Shown here one piece after another: positions 26,901 to 34,720 of a DNA stretch of 64,000 nt (position 1 is its first letter; every line of letters starts with the position of its first letter). A model generated the notes under the pieces. The model saw nothing but the letters and a program-made list of their open reading frames with translations, did not search any database and was not told where the DNA came from. The translations under genes were made by a program, and so were the position numbers. This stretch comes from CAVXSP01 sp963764505 (GTDB lineage Bacteria; Acidobacteriota; Vicinamibacteria; Vicinamibacterales; SCN-69-37): NCBI GenBank assembly GCA_963764505.1, contig CAVXSP010000001.1, positions 2,976,001 to 3,040,000 on the forward strand, read 5' to 3'.

Positions 26901-27265
26901 AGATCCTCGAGCCCGAGCGCCGATATCCCCTTCGGCGCGCGAAGCTTCGCGCGCGTAATCACGCGGCACAGATTGCGATACCCCTCCACCGACGCGACGA
27001 GAACGGCCAGCGTCCAGGCAGGAGGGTCGAACGTCGAACGTCGAACGTCGGCGTTCGACGTGATCGTCAGTTCCGCGCCCACAATGGCCTTGATTCCCGC
27101 CGCCTTCGCCGCGCGATAGAACTGCGGCGCCCCATAGACGCCGTCCCGATCGAGCAGCGCCATCGCGGGATACCCCAGCTCGGCCGCACGCTGCACGAGC
27201 GTCTCGGGCAGCGACGCGCCATCGAGGAACGAGAAGGCGGAGGCTGTGTGGAGCTCTATGTACAT
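23996..27265 (-). CDS. dnaE2: Error-prone DNA polymerase DnaE2
   Basis: This 1089-residue C-family polymerase has an N-terminal PHP domain (YIELHTASAFSFLDGAS). The catalytic acids lie in WPDIDLDLPSGDRRERV and in the KVDLLGLGMM segment, the finger region contains YGFPESHAASFALLVYASAYLK, and a C-terminal OB fold follows. DnaE2 works with ImuA and ImuB in translesion synthesis and damage-induced mutagenesis. The ATG at 27265, 7 bp after the imuB stop, was chosen because conserved family sequence begins there. Odd points are an acidic Gly/Ser/Ala-rich insertion of about 40 residues (near 25495-25610) and two places where tandem repeats are read in frame (27026-27059 and 24431-24454). Confidence 0.95.
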   Translation of the reverse strand: MYIELHTASAFSFLDGASLPETLVQRAAELGYPAMALLDRDGVYGAPQFYRAAKAAGIKAIVGAELTITSNADVRRSTFDPPAWTLAVLVASVEGYRNLCRVITRAKLRAPKGISALGLEDLEGQTAGLIALVGRPALHAARYGVGGLVDRVVGAFGRRQVWIEVQRHLHRDDQSAIDSLLDLAAAFRVPVMASNGVRFAGPESRPLYDVLTCIRHKLTLEQAGRRLSRNAERYLKAPEHMARLFADLPQALAGSEALAERLEFTLADLGYRFPDYPVPDGETQVRFLRRLTQVGARDRYRPYHDRARAQIARELDLIEKLDLAGYFLIVWDIVNFCRQQGILVQGRGSAANSAVCYALGITAVDPVGMDLLFERFLSEERGEWPDIDLDLPSGDRRERVIQYVYERYGRMGAAMTANVITYRGRSAAREVGKALGLDEREIDRLARLMNQFEFVDPRETFAQHLREAGMDPADRRLPQFAALWTELQDLPRHLGQHSGGMIVCQGRLDEIVPLENASMPGRVVVQWDKDDCADLGIVKVDLLGLGMMAVLEEALAIINESAGERADASEPAGAARGLGDTASDGERGSAGTKSPGSKLDLAHLPPDDPAVYRMLQAADTIGVFQVESRAQMATLPRLHPEHFYDLVVEVAIIRPGPIVGKMVHPYLARRRGDQPVSYPHPSLEPVLARTLGVPLFQEQLLRMAMVVAGFTGGEAEELRRAMGFKRSVKRMQQIETKLRAGMAANGITGADADGIVQSITSFALYGFPESHAASFALLVYASAYLKAHFPAAFYTALLNNQPMGFYHPATLVKDAQRHGVRFVSIDVQVSNWSCFIQEDGRVRLGLMYAKGLREDVGRRIETARASAARPRFASLDELVTRMGGHQDELRTLAEIGALAAFGRDRRTALWQAERASRPAGPLLIDETDPMPGSESPSSNGPTIQRRSPLPPMSLAERVRADYDGTGLTIGPHPMALVRRSLAARGILRACDLAGERAGRRVRVAGAVIVRQRPGTANGFVFLSLEDETGVANAIVTPAVFDTNKRVILDEPYLIVEGALQNQDGAVSIKADRIDGLRTGGPQTASHDFH
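24431..24454. repeat. Octamer repeat TCGTTGGA x3 inside dnaE2
   Basis: TCGTTGGA, TCGTTGGA and CCATTGGA stand in tandem in the coding sequence and encode part of a linker (SNGPTIQRR) before the C-terminal OB domain of DnaE2. The linker is absent from the family core, so the repeat probably expanded there without harm. Confidence 0.6.
27026..27059. repeat. Heptamer repeat GTCGAAC inside dnaE2
   Basis: Three exact tandem GTCGAAC copies, a partial fourth and one inverted copy (GTTCGAC) are read in frame as NADVRRSTFDPPAW in the PHP domain of DnaE2. This is the same heptamer as in the hisS upstream gap at 8120-8193. Confidence 0.7.
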
Positions 27266-27272
27266 GTGCCCA

Positions 27273-28703
27273 TCAGTCAAAAACCCCCTGAACCTCCCAC
27301 CGACCCGTGGCTCGATCGCGAGCGAGACAGAACACGCCGCCGGGACCAGCCAGCTCGACATCCCATTCGTCGCGATCCCAGGCCTCCGCGGACGCCAGCG
27401 GACTCACCGGCGCCCACCAGCGTCCGGACGATCGCCACGGACCGGCGCGCACCACGATCCGACCGCCCGGAAGGCCGCACGCGGGGGTCACCTGGACCGG
27501 TGCGCCATGCTCGACGACCACCGTCGCCGCAATGGGAAGCCGGAACCGACGGAGACAGAGCCCAAGAGGCGGCGCAGCCGGCGAAATCCCGGCCGCCCCG
27601 GCGGGCTCGCCTCGACCGGGGTCGCGCGGTTCCCGATCGCGCTCGGGCGCAAAGGAATTCATGCGCACCACGCGCTCGTCACAGGTGTCGAGCAGCACCG
27701 GCGCGCCGACGCGCGTCTCTCCCATCAACGCGCCCAGCCTCGCCACGAGCGTCGTCAGATGCTCCGGTGACGGGAGCGAACGTGCGAGCAGCGATCCCTG
27801 GACGATTCTCCCGGGCGTGACGCCCAGCTCCAGCTCGACGACATCGATGGCCGCCGTGGGGGGATGAGATTCGAGATCGAGCAGAATCAACGTCCGCAGC
27901 ACCCGCGCATCCCGAATCGGCGCCGGCCAGTGCAGCGTCCGCTGGTACGTGGCGCGGGTGACCAGCCGCAGACGTGTGATGACGGTCACGGCGCCGCGAT
28001 CGGCCCTCTCGAGCGCCGTCGAAAGCGGATCGCAGAGTCGCGCGAGCACGAACGACAGCGGTTCGAGCCCCTCGATCGGCCACTCGAGCTCGAGCCGTTC
28101 GATGAACCGCGCGGGCTCGGCGGTCGGCACGAGCGGCGCCGCATCCAATCCGTGCGCGGCCCGGTGCAGCCGAAGGCCCATCTCTCCCAGCCGGGTCCGC
28201 ACTTCGGCGGCGGGCAGTCGCGCCAGATCGCCCAGCGTCCGCAGCCCCCATCGCCGGAGCGCCGCCAGACACTCGACGCGCGAGTCCGGGGCCTGACGCG
28301 GACGACGACCGCGCCTGCCTTCCTCGGCCCGCCCCCACAGGGCGGCATCCGGCAATGTCGCCAGGAGGCCGATCTCGACCCCTGTCAGCGCTGCTGCCGG
28401 GTCGCCGGGCACGACGATGCGGTCCGCCTCCGCGGAGGATGTGTGAGCGAGCAGCCACGCGGCCATCATCGTTCCGGCGACGGCCATGCGCGCCGAGACT
28501 CCGCGATCGATCGTCAGCCGCCGGATTTCCGCAGCAATCGCCGCCGGCGGCCCCAGCACGCGCGCGAGTCCACTCACGTCGAAGACGACCCCCTGCGTTC
28601 CGTAACGCTCCACGCGAGGGGAGCACGCGCGCCCAATGGCCTGGAGAACCTGCGGATCGGCAGGGCGGCGCACATCGGCACACAGACAGCAGAAGAGCGA
28701 CAT
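27273..28703 (-). CDS. imuB: ImuB, catalytically inactive Y-family polymerase homologue
   Basis: This 476-residue protein has the Y-family palm/finger/little-finger layout (GVVFDVSGLARVLG, ALRRWGLRTLGDLARLPAAEV, GLEPLSFVLARL). It lacks the catalytic acids: the first acidic motif is replaced by CADVRRPAD and the SIDE motif is missing. That is the mark of ImuB, which bridges the beta clamp, DnaE2 and ImuA in the SOS mutasome. It starts 6 bp after the imuA stop and ends 7 bp before dnaE2, forming one operon. A Pro/Gly/Ala-rich linker of about 30 residues splits the C-terminal third. Confidence 0.93.
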   Translation of the reverse strand: MSLFCCLCADVRRPADPQVLQAIGRACSPRVERYGTQGVVFDVSGLARVLGPPAAIAAEIRRLTIDRGVSARMAVAGTMMAAWLLAHTSSAEADRIVVPGDPAAALTGVEIGLLATLPDAALWGRAEEGRRGRRPRQAPDSRVECLAALRRWGLRTLGDLARLPAAEVRTRLGEMGLRLHRAAHGLDAAPLVPTAEPARFIERLELEWPIEGLEPLSFVLARLCDPLSTALERADRGAVTVITRLRLVTRATYQRTLHWPAPIRDARVLRTLILLDLESHPPTAAIDVVELELGVTPGRIVQGSLLARSLPSPEHLTTLVARLGALMGETRVGAPVLLDTCDERVVRMNSFAPERDREPRDPGRGEPAGAAGISPAAPPLGLCLRRFRLPIAATVVVEHGAPVQVTPACGLPGGRIVVRAGPWRSSGRWWAPVSPLASAEAWDRDEWDVELAGPGGVFCLARDRATGRWEVQGVFD

Positions 28704-28709
28704 GAGGCC

Positions 28710-29405
28710 TCAGCCTCGCGTGCGGGGCGAAGCCGCCTGGACACGCAGCTCGAACCCGGCGAATCGCCGGGATTGGGAATGGGCGCCCGTCCAGCACCGC
28801 CGTCCTTCGATCCAGACCGAGCGGCCGCGCGCGCTGCGACCGACCGGCCGCTCCCCCACCAGCAGGCAGACGGTCGGCTGTCCCTCGATCACGTGCGCCA
28901 GCCGCAGCCAGGTGGTGAACGGAAGCGCCCCGAGCGCCCGCGGGGGCACATCGGCCAGGTCGAGCGCTGTGACGGCAAATCCTCCCGCGCGGACGATCAG
29001 ATCGAGCGCACGAATGGCATGGAGCACGGCTCGATCGATCCCGGATTTGAGCGCGCCTGGTGAGAGGGCCGGGCCTCTTACCCAGAGAACCCGGGTCAGA
29101 TCCAGTCCGGCGCGGGCCGCCGTCCAGGGGTCGAAGCGATCGCAGGTGTCCACCAGACCGACCAGCCCGCCCTGTCTCGTGGCGGCGGCGAGCGTCGTCA
29201 CCAGCGCACTCGTGCAGCCGGACGATCGTGGGCCGATCAGCTCGGAGACTTCGCCATGGGGCCAGCCACCGCCCAGGCTGGCGTCGAGCGGCGCAATGCC
29301 GGTGGCCAGCACGCCTCCGCCGGAGGGCAGATGGCGCGCGAGAGAGGTATCCAGCTTCCGGGTCTGGAGGAGCGACTCCAGCCGTTGAACAGCACCAGAG
29401 GCCAT
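28710..29405 (-). CDS. imuA: ImuA, RecA-like mutasome protein
   Basis: This 231-residue protein has a RecA-like fold: GIAPLDASLGGGWPHGEVSELIG, a P-loop position reading GPRSSGCTS, and a Walker B-like DLIVRAG. In place of the usual GK(S/T) of Walker A there is GC-T, so ATP binding may be weak or absent. It is the first gene of imuA-imuB-dnaE2, needed for induced mutagenesis. A sigma70-type promoter lies just upstream. No recognisable LexA operator was seen. Confidence 0.9.
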   Translation of the reverse strand: MASGAVQRLESLLQTRKLDTSLARHLPSGGGVLATGIAPLDASLGGGWPHGEVSELIGPRSSGCTSALVTTLAAATRQGGLVGLVDTCDRFDPWTAARAGLDLTRVLWVRGPALSPGALKSGIDRAVLHAIRALDLIVRAGGFAVTALDLADVPPRALGALPFTTWLRLAHVIEGQPTVCLLVGERPVGRSARGRSVWIEGRRCWTGAHSQSRRFAGFELRVQAASPRTRG

Positions 29406-29436
29406 GTGTTTCGTCTAATTTTCGCTTCCCGCTGCG

Positions 29437-29466
29437 AGTATAGGCGGGAACGCGAAAGACGATCAA
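29437..29466 (-). promoter_or_regulatory. Sigma70-type promoter of imuA-imuB-dnaE2
   Basis: On the minus strand TTGATC (29466-29461) and TATACT (29442-29437) are spaced by exactly 18 bp, about 30 bp before the imuA ATG. This is the best two-part promoter in the window. Repeated TTTCGC words surround it, but no clear palindromic LexA box is present. Confidence 0.65.
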
Positions 29467-29527
29467 GAGGCGAAACTTCTTCGGAATTCCGGGCTGCGCT
29501 TCGCGCTTTCCGTGCCGCCCCCTTAAT

Positions 29528-30817
29528 ATGGGCCGACGCGTGACCAATCCATCGACCCGCCTTCAAGCCGACATCGAACCGCCTCGCCCGTGGCTGCACC
29601 GGATCGCCGGCGCGCTCGCGCACCGCAACTTCCGGATCGTGTGGTTTGCGGCTCTCGGTTCGACCATCGGCACCTGGATGCAGAACTTCGCGCAGAGCTG
29701 GCTGGTGTTCGATCTCACACAGTCGAACTTCTACAAGGGAATCGACGATTTTCTCGGGCAGCTCCCCATTCTGCTGTTCATGCTCATCGGGGGCGTCATC
29801 GCGGATCGGCACGATCGTCGCAAGCTGCTCACCGGCTCGCAGTACGTGCAGGCGTTCTCCGCGTTCGTGCTGGCCGGGCTGCTCTTCTGGCACCGCGTGA
29901 CGGTCTGGCACATCTTCGCGCTGTCGTTCATCACCGGCTGCGGCCAGGCGTTCGGCGGTCCCGCCTATCAGTCGATGATCCCGTCGCTCGTGCCGCGACG
30001 CGATCTGCCCAACGCGATCGCGCTCAATTCCACGCAGTTCAATTTGTCCCGGGTGCTGGGTCCGGTCGCCGGCAACGTCGTCCTCGTGGCGATCGGCGCG
30101 GCGGCATGCTTTGCGCTGAACGGCCTCTCGTTCTTCATCGTGGTCATCGCCCTCGCCTCGCTGCGGCTGCCGCCCCATGTCACGGCGAAGACACACCGCG
30201 CCATCGGCGAGGATCTGAAGACCGGGCTCGGCTACGTACGGCAGAACCGGCTGATACTGACGATCACGGCGCTCGTGTTCGTCAGCACGTTCCTCGTAAT
30301 GCCCATCCTCACGTTGATGCCGGCCTTCGCGACCAACGTCCTCAGCCATGGCCCGGGCACCTCGGCGACGCGGCTGTCGATCCTGATGGCTTCCCAGGGG
30401 CTCGGCGCGATTGTCGGGGCGCTCATGGTCGGCAGCTTCGGTCGGTTCAGGAGCATGGGGCTGACCTGGCTGGCCATGCAGGCGCTGCAGGGGCTGCTGA
30501 TTGCCGCCTTCGCCAGCTCCCGGACGTTCTCCATGAGCGTCGGCCTGCTGTTCATCGGCGGCATCGTCTTCATGGCGGTGTTCTCGATCAGCTTCTCGAT
30601 CGTGCAACTGACCGTACCGGACGAACTGCGGGGCCGGGTCGTGAGCATCTACATGGTCGCGCTGCGTGGTGGCTGGCCGCTTGGAGGCCTGGTGGCGGGC
30701 TGGCTGGCCGACAAGTACACGGCGCCGGCGGTGCTCGCCACCAACGGCCTCGTGCTCACGCTGATCGTCGGGTCGTTCCTGGCGTTCGGGCGCGGCCGGG
30801 CGCTCGGAGAGATCTGA
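29528..30817 (+). CDS. MFS exporter, EntS-like (MFS_3 family)
   Basis: The protein has 429 residues and about twelve hydrophobic segments. It contains the family motifs NFRIVWFAALGSTIGTWMQN at the first helix, ADRHDRRKLL in the cytosolic loop, and PDELRGRVVSIYM in the second half. This group includes the enterobactin exporter EntS and many uncharacterised drug or siderophore exporters; no siderophore genes are nearby. A TAATAT hexamer (29524-29529) overlaps the ATG at 29528, so the GTG at 29540 (four codons later) may be the true start. It is divergent from the imuA operon. Confidence 0.88.
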   Translation: MGRRVTNPSTRLQADIEPPRPWLHRIAGALAHRNFRIVWFAALGSTIGTWMQNFAQSWLVFDLTQSNFYKGIDDFLGQLPILLFMLIGGVIADRHDRRKLLTGSQYVQAFSAFVLAGLLFWHRVTVWHIFALSFITGCGQAFGGPAYQSMIPSLVPRRDLPNAIALNSTQFNLSRVLGPVAGNVVLVAIGAAACFALNGLSFFIVVIALASLRLPPHVTAKTHRAIGEDLKTGLGYVRQNRLILTITALVFVSTFLVMPILTLMPAFATNVLSHGPGTSATRLSILMASQGLGAIVGALMVGSFGRFRSMGLTWLAMQALQGLLIAAFASSRTFSMSVGLLFIGGIVFMAVFSISFSIVQLTVPDELRGRVVSIYMVALRGGWPLGGLVAGWLADKYTAPAVLATNGLVLTLIVGSFLAFGRGRALGEI

Positions 30818-30894
30818 CTCCGCCCTCCGGGCCTCGTCCGGCTTCGCGGATCCCGCGCGTCCGGCGCGAGCACTGCGGCGTTCGGCCTCGACGA

Positions 30895-31575
30895 CTAGAC
30901 AATCCAGTACAGGCCCAGCCCGATGGATGCGGCCGCGACGACGATGCCGGCGGCGCGGCCGATCCGCTCGAGGCGGCCCAGCGACAGCACGCGGGCGAGG
31001 AGCACGCCGAAGAGGGACATCGACAGCAGGATCCCGAGGCCGAAGAGCGCGACCATCAGCAGGACGGTCGGGATGGCCATCGAGGTGAGCGCGGATCCCA
31101 TTGGCGCGAGCAGAACGAGGGCGCGGACGCTGCTGACCGCGAACACGGCGCCCATGGCGGTCGGCAGCGTCGAGTGCGCGTGTCCGCGCGGGTGCGCCGC
31201 GCGCGCGCCGAAGTGCAGGTGCCAGCGCCGCCGTCCATCGCGCTCGGCGTGGACGTGTCCGTACGCCCGTCCGCTCATCGTGCTCCACAGGCCGGCGACG
31301 CCGAGCAGAATCAGCAGCGCGCCGCCGAACCGGTCCGCTCTGGCGGCCATCGCTTCCGGCAGAATCCAGCCGAACGTCAGCGCGAGGGCGGCGGCAGCGC
31401 CGAGGACCAGCGTATGGCCGACCGCGAACTGGCACGCCGTGCGCACGACCCGGGCGCGCCGGGCGTGGGTCCTGCCGTCGATCGAGAGCGCCGCGATGGC
31501 CATGAGGTGGTCGGCGCCGAGGCCGTGCAGGAATCCGAGCACGAGCGCAGAGCCGCTGAGCAGAAGAACGGGCAT
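30895..31575 (-). CDS. NicO/HupE-like nickel-cobalt transporter-type membrane protein
   Basis: This 226-residue protein has about six hydrophobic helices. The first carries GFLHGLGADHLMAIAAL, which matches the HxxxADH metal-binding motif of nickel/cobalt permeases and exporters, and the second has AVGHTLVLG. A His-rich cytosolic or periplasmic loop (YGHVHAERD, HLHF, HPRGHAH) is typical of NicO/RcnA-type exporters. The ATG at 31575 was chosen over one at 31623 because it begins at the first helix and avoids overlapping the promoter of the divergent regulator. Metal and direction are inferred. Confidence 0.75.
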   Translation of the reverse strand: MPVLLLSGSALVLGFLHGLGADHLMAIAALSIDGRTHARRARVVRTACQFAVGHTLVLGAAAALALTFGWILPEAMAARADRFGGALLILLGVAGLWSTMSGRAYGHVHAERDGRRRWHLHFGARAAHPRGHAHSTLPTAMGAVFAVSSVRALVLLAPMGSALTSMAIPTVLLMVALFGLGILLSMSLFGVLLARVLSLGRLERIGRAAGIVVAAASIGLGLYWIV

Positions 31576-31613
31576 CGGAGCATTGTAGTCGTCCTCGCCG
31601 ATCCGGAATTCAT

Positions 31614-31619
31614 TAGAAT
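31614..31619 (+). promoter_or_regulatory. -10-like TAGAAT before the response regulator gene
   Basis: TAGAAT ends 6 bp before the GTG at 31626. It is embedded in two GAATTC palindromes spaced 10 bp apart (31606-31611 and 31616-31621), which might be a small operator but could be chance. Confidence 0.4.
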
Positions 31620-31625
31620 TCACCC

Positions 31626-32321
31626 GTGGCCCGCATTCTCGTGGTGGAGGACAGCGTCGACATCGCTGATCTGGTCACCCACTATCTGCAGCGCGCGGGC
31701 CATCAGGTCGATCAGCTCGGCGTCGGAACCGCGGCGCTCTCGCGTGTTCGATCGAGCGCACCGGATCTGATCGTTCTCGACCTCATGCTGCCGGGCATGG
31801 ACGGCCTGCGGGTCTGCCAGGCGCTGCGCGGCGATGCGACGACCGCGGCGATTCCGATCATCATGCTGACCGCACGCGGCGAGGAGTCGGATCGGCTGCA
31901 GGGGTTCGAGCTCGGCGCCGACGACTACGTCACCAAGCCGTTCAGCCCCAAGGAGCTCGTCGCCCGCGTCGGCGCGCTCCTGCGCCGGCTCGAGCGGCCG
32001 GCCACGCCGCCGGCGGTTCTCCGGTACGGGCCGATCACGATCGACATCGGTCGGCACCACGTCGCGTGCGACGCGCGGGAAGTGCGGCTGACCGCGAAGG
32101 AGTTCCTGCTGCTCCGCTATCTCATCGAGCACCGCGGCCGCGTGCTCTCGCGCGATCTCCTGCTGACGGACGTCTGGGGGTACCAGTACACGGGCGGCAC
32201 GCGCACCGTCGACGTGCACATCCGGCGGCTGCGCGAGAAGCTGCCGTTTCTCGGTGCGGCGCTCGTGACGGTCAAGCAGTTCGGCTACCGTCTCGACGAC
32301 CCCGCGCCCGTCCCCTCGTGA
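31626..32321 (+). CDS. OmpR/PhoB-type response regulator
   Basis: This 231-residue protein has a receiver domain (VVEDSVDIADL, phospho-acceptor Asp in LIVLDLMLPGMDG, switch residues in MLTARGEE and the Lys in VTKPFSPKEL). A C-terminal winged helix follows, with the recognition helix in GGTRTVDVHIRRLREKL. It overlaps the histidine kinase start by GTGA, so they form a coupled pair. Position beside Pit/DUF47 genes and a PhoR-type kinase suggests a phosphate response regulator (PhoB/PhoP-like), but other signals are possible. Confidence 0.93.
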   Translation: MARILVVEDSVDIADLVTHYLQRAGHQVDQLGVGTAALSRVRSSAPDLIVLDLMLPGMDGLRVCQALRGDATTAAIPIIMLTARGEESDRLQGFELGADDYVTKPFSPKELVARVGALLRRLERPATPPAVLRYGPITIDIGRHHVACDAREVRLTAKEFLLLRYLIEHRGRVLSRDLLLTDVWGYQYTGGTRTVDVHIRRLREKLPFLGAALVTVKQFGYRLDDPAPVPS

Positions 32322-33766
32322 GCTTCCGCACCCGGCTGCTGCTCGTCACGCTCTCGGCCACCGCCCTGGCGCTCGCGGTCACGGTCGTGCTCGCCAACGG
32401 CGGCATCGGATCCGGGCCGGCGTCGGCCGACGCGTTTCGATCGCTGGTGCTGCGATCCGTGCTGGGGGGTGCGGCGGTCGCCAGCGTGTTCGCGCTCGGC
32501 GCCATCTGGGCGGAGTCGCGGCGGCTCGCGCGTCGCGTCGCCGGCGCCAGGAGCGTCGTCCGCCGGTACCATCAGTACGATTTCTCGCGGACGCTCGAGC
32601 CGTACGGCGAGATTGGGGGGGCGGCCGAGATTTTCGACGCGGCCGCCCGGGAGATGGGCGAGCGGCTCATGCAGCTGCTCACCGAGCGTACGCATTTCAA
32701 CGCGGTGCTGACGGGCATGGAGGAAGGCGTGGTCCTCGTCAGCAGCACCGGCCGCCTGCTGCTCGCCAACCCGGCACTGCGTTCGATGCTCGAGCTGACG
32801 GGCGAAATCGAAGGTCGCCAGTTCCTCGAGGTCGTGCGCCACCCCGACGTGGCGGCGCAGCTCGCGAGCGCGCTCAAGGGCGCGGCGCCTCCGGCGGTGG
32901 AAACCGACTTGGGGCGCGAGCGGCGCCGGACGTTCGCCGCACGTGCGGTGCCGATCGGCGTGGAGGCCGGTGGCGGCGCGGTCCTGGTACTCCACGACGT
33001 CACCGACTTGCGCCGCGCCGACCAGGTGCGGCGCGATTTCGTCGCCAACGTGTCGCACGAGCTCAGGACGCCGCTCACGGCCATTCGCGGCTACGTCGAA
33101 GCCCTGCTCGACACGCCGGCGGGGACGCCCGGCGCCACCTCCGGCGAGACTCGCGATTTCCTGGAGGTCATCCTGCGCCATGCGCTGCGAATGGAGCGGC
33201 TGGTCCGCGACCTGCTCCGGCTCGCGCGGCTGGATGCCGGTCAGGAGCCGCTCGAACGCGCCCCCTGCTCGGTCGGTGCGCTCGTCTCGGCGGCCGAGCA
33301 CGACCTCCACGCGGTCATCGGCGCCCGGCGGCAGCACGTCGCGGCGTCGATGGCCGAGGGCACGACGGTGTTCGGCGACGCCGCCAAGCTCCACGACGTG
33401 CTGCGGAACCTGCTCGAGAACGCCAGCAACTACAGCCCCGAGGGCGGGACGCTCGAAGTCACCGCGACGCGCGCGGGCCGGGACGTCCGGATCGAGGTCG
33501 CCGACCGCGGGCCCGGCATCCCCGATGCCGATCTGCCCCGCATCTTCGAGCGGTTCTACCGTGTCGACCGATCGCGCTCGCGCGATCCCGGCGGCACGGG
33601 GCTGGGCCTCTCGATCGTGCGGCACCTGGTGGAACTGCACGGGGGACGCGTCGCCGCTGCCAACCGGCCGGGCGGCGGCGCCGTGCTCACGGTCACGTTG
33701 CCGGGCGATGACGGCCTAGCGCAAGATCCGAATCGCGAAGTAACAGCCCGCGCCGATCAGTCCTGA
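32318..33766 (+). CDS. PhoR-type sensor histidine kinase
   Basis: The protein has 482 residues. Two membrane helices (about 6-26 and 44-66) are separated by only about 15 residues, so there is no real periplasmic sensor domain, as in PhoR. A PAS-like region (FNAVLTGMEEGVVLVSS) follows. The H-box VSHELRTPLTAIRGY, N-box LLENASNYSP, G1 DRGPGIP and G2 GTGLGLSIVRHLVELHGG complete a HisKA/HATPase unit. The GTG start overlaps the regulator stop. Its 3' end overlaps the convergent pit gene by 51 bp. Confidence 0.92.
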   Translation: MSFRTRLLLVTLSATALALAVTVVLANGGIGSGPASADAFRSLVLRSVLGGAAVASVFALGAIWAESRRLARRVAGARSVVRRYHQYDFSRTLEPYGEIGGAAEIFDAAAREMGERLMQLLTERTHFNAVLTGMEEGVVLVSSTGRLLLANPALRSMLELTGEIEGRQFLEVVRHPDVAAQLASALKGAAPPAVETDLGRERRRTFAARAVPIGVEAGGGAVLVLHDVTDLRRADQVRRDFVANVSHELRTPLTAIRGYVEALLDTPAGTPGATSGETRDFLEVILRHALRMERLVRDLLRLARLDAGQEPLERAPCSVGALVSAAEHDLHAVIGARRQHVAASMAEGTTVFGDAAKLHDVLRNLLENASNYSPEGGTLEVTATRAGRDVRIEVADRGPGIPDADLPRIFERFYRVDRSRSRDPGGTGLGLSIVRHLVELHGGRVAAANRPGGGAVLTVTLPGDDGLAQDPNREVTARADQS

Positions 33767-34720
33767 GGCCGGAATCGTCAGGATCCACGCCCAGACGATC
33801 TGGCCGGCGACGCCCCACCGCACCGCCGAGAGGCGCCGCGTCGCGCCGACGCCCATGATCGCCCCGGTAATCGTGTGCGTCGTGCTGACCCCCACGCCGA
33901 ACAGGGTCGCCACGTAGATCGCCACCGACGCCCCGGTCTCGGCGGCGAAGCCGCCAGGGGGCTGCAGCTTGGTGATCTTCTGCCCCATCGTCTTGATGAT
34001 CCGCCACCCTCCGGCCCATGTGCCGAGGCCCATGGCTGCGTGCGCCATGAGAATCACCCAGACCGGCACGGCGAACTCGCGCAGGTACCCGCCCGTCACG
34101 AGCGCGCCCGTGACGATCCCCATCGTCTTCTGGGCGTCGTTCGCCCCGTGCATCAGGCTGTAGCCGGCCGCGGAGGCGATCTGCAGCCGCCTGAACCAGT
34201 GGTCGACCTTCGTGGGCGTCGTGTCGCGGAAGATCCAGTAGATGGCCGTCATCACGGCGAGCCCGACGACCAGCCCGATGAGCGGCGACAGCACGATGAA
34301 CCAGAGCGTCTTCGTCCAGCCGGAGAGGATGACGGCGCCGAACCCGGCCTTCGCCACCGCGGCACCCGCGTAGCCGCCGAACAGCGCATGCGACGAGCTC
34401 GTCGGCAAACCGAAATACCACGTGATCAGGTCCCAGACGATCGCGCCCGCAAGCCCCGCCAGGATGACCGAATAGGTGACGATCGACAGGTCGACCATGC
34501 CCTTGCCGACCGTGGACGCGACCGCCGTGCCGAATCCGAACGCGGCCACGAAGTTGAAGAAGGCCGCCCAGAACACGGCCTGGCCGGGTGAGAGCACCCG
34601 TGTCGATACGACGGTCGCGATGGAGTTGGCCGCGTCATGAAACCCGTTCAGGAAGTCGAACGCGAACGCCACCGCGACGATGGTCAGGATCGTGAGCAGG
34701 GCCGGGTCCACGCCCGTCAC
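33716..34720 (-). CDS. pit: PiT-family inorganic phosphate transporter
   Basis: This 334-residue membrane protein has the duplicated PiT signature: DFLNGFHDAANSIATVVSTR near the N-terminus and SLMHGANDAQKTMG in the middle, plus about ten hydrophobic helices. It takes up metal-phosphate complexes driven by protons. The GTG start overlaps the stop of the DUF47 gene (GTGA), the usual pit-accessory arrangement. Its last 17 codons overlap the end of the convergent kinase gene. Confidence 0.95.
   Translation of the reverse strand: MTGVDPALLTILTIVAVAFAFDFLNGFHDAANSIATVVSTRVLSPGQAVFWAAFFNFVAAFGFGTAVASTVGKGMVDLSIVTYSVILAGLAGAIVWDLITWYFGLPTSSSHALFGGYAGAAVAKAGFGAVILSGWTKTLWFIVLSPLIGLVVGLAVMTAIYWIFRDTTPTKVDHWFRRLQIASAAGYSLMHGANDAQKTMGIVTGALVTGGYLREFAVPVWVILMAHAAMGLGTWAGGWRIIKTMGQKITKLQPPGGFAAETGASVAIYVATLFGVGVSTTHTITGAIMGVGATRRLSAVRWGVAGQIVWAWILTIPASGLIGAGCYFAIRILR

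Noticed and set aside
29406..29527. LexA operator before imuA
   Set aside because: The family is usually SOS-controlled, but I found no convincing palindrome of a known LexA type; only repeated TTTCGC words.
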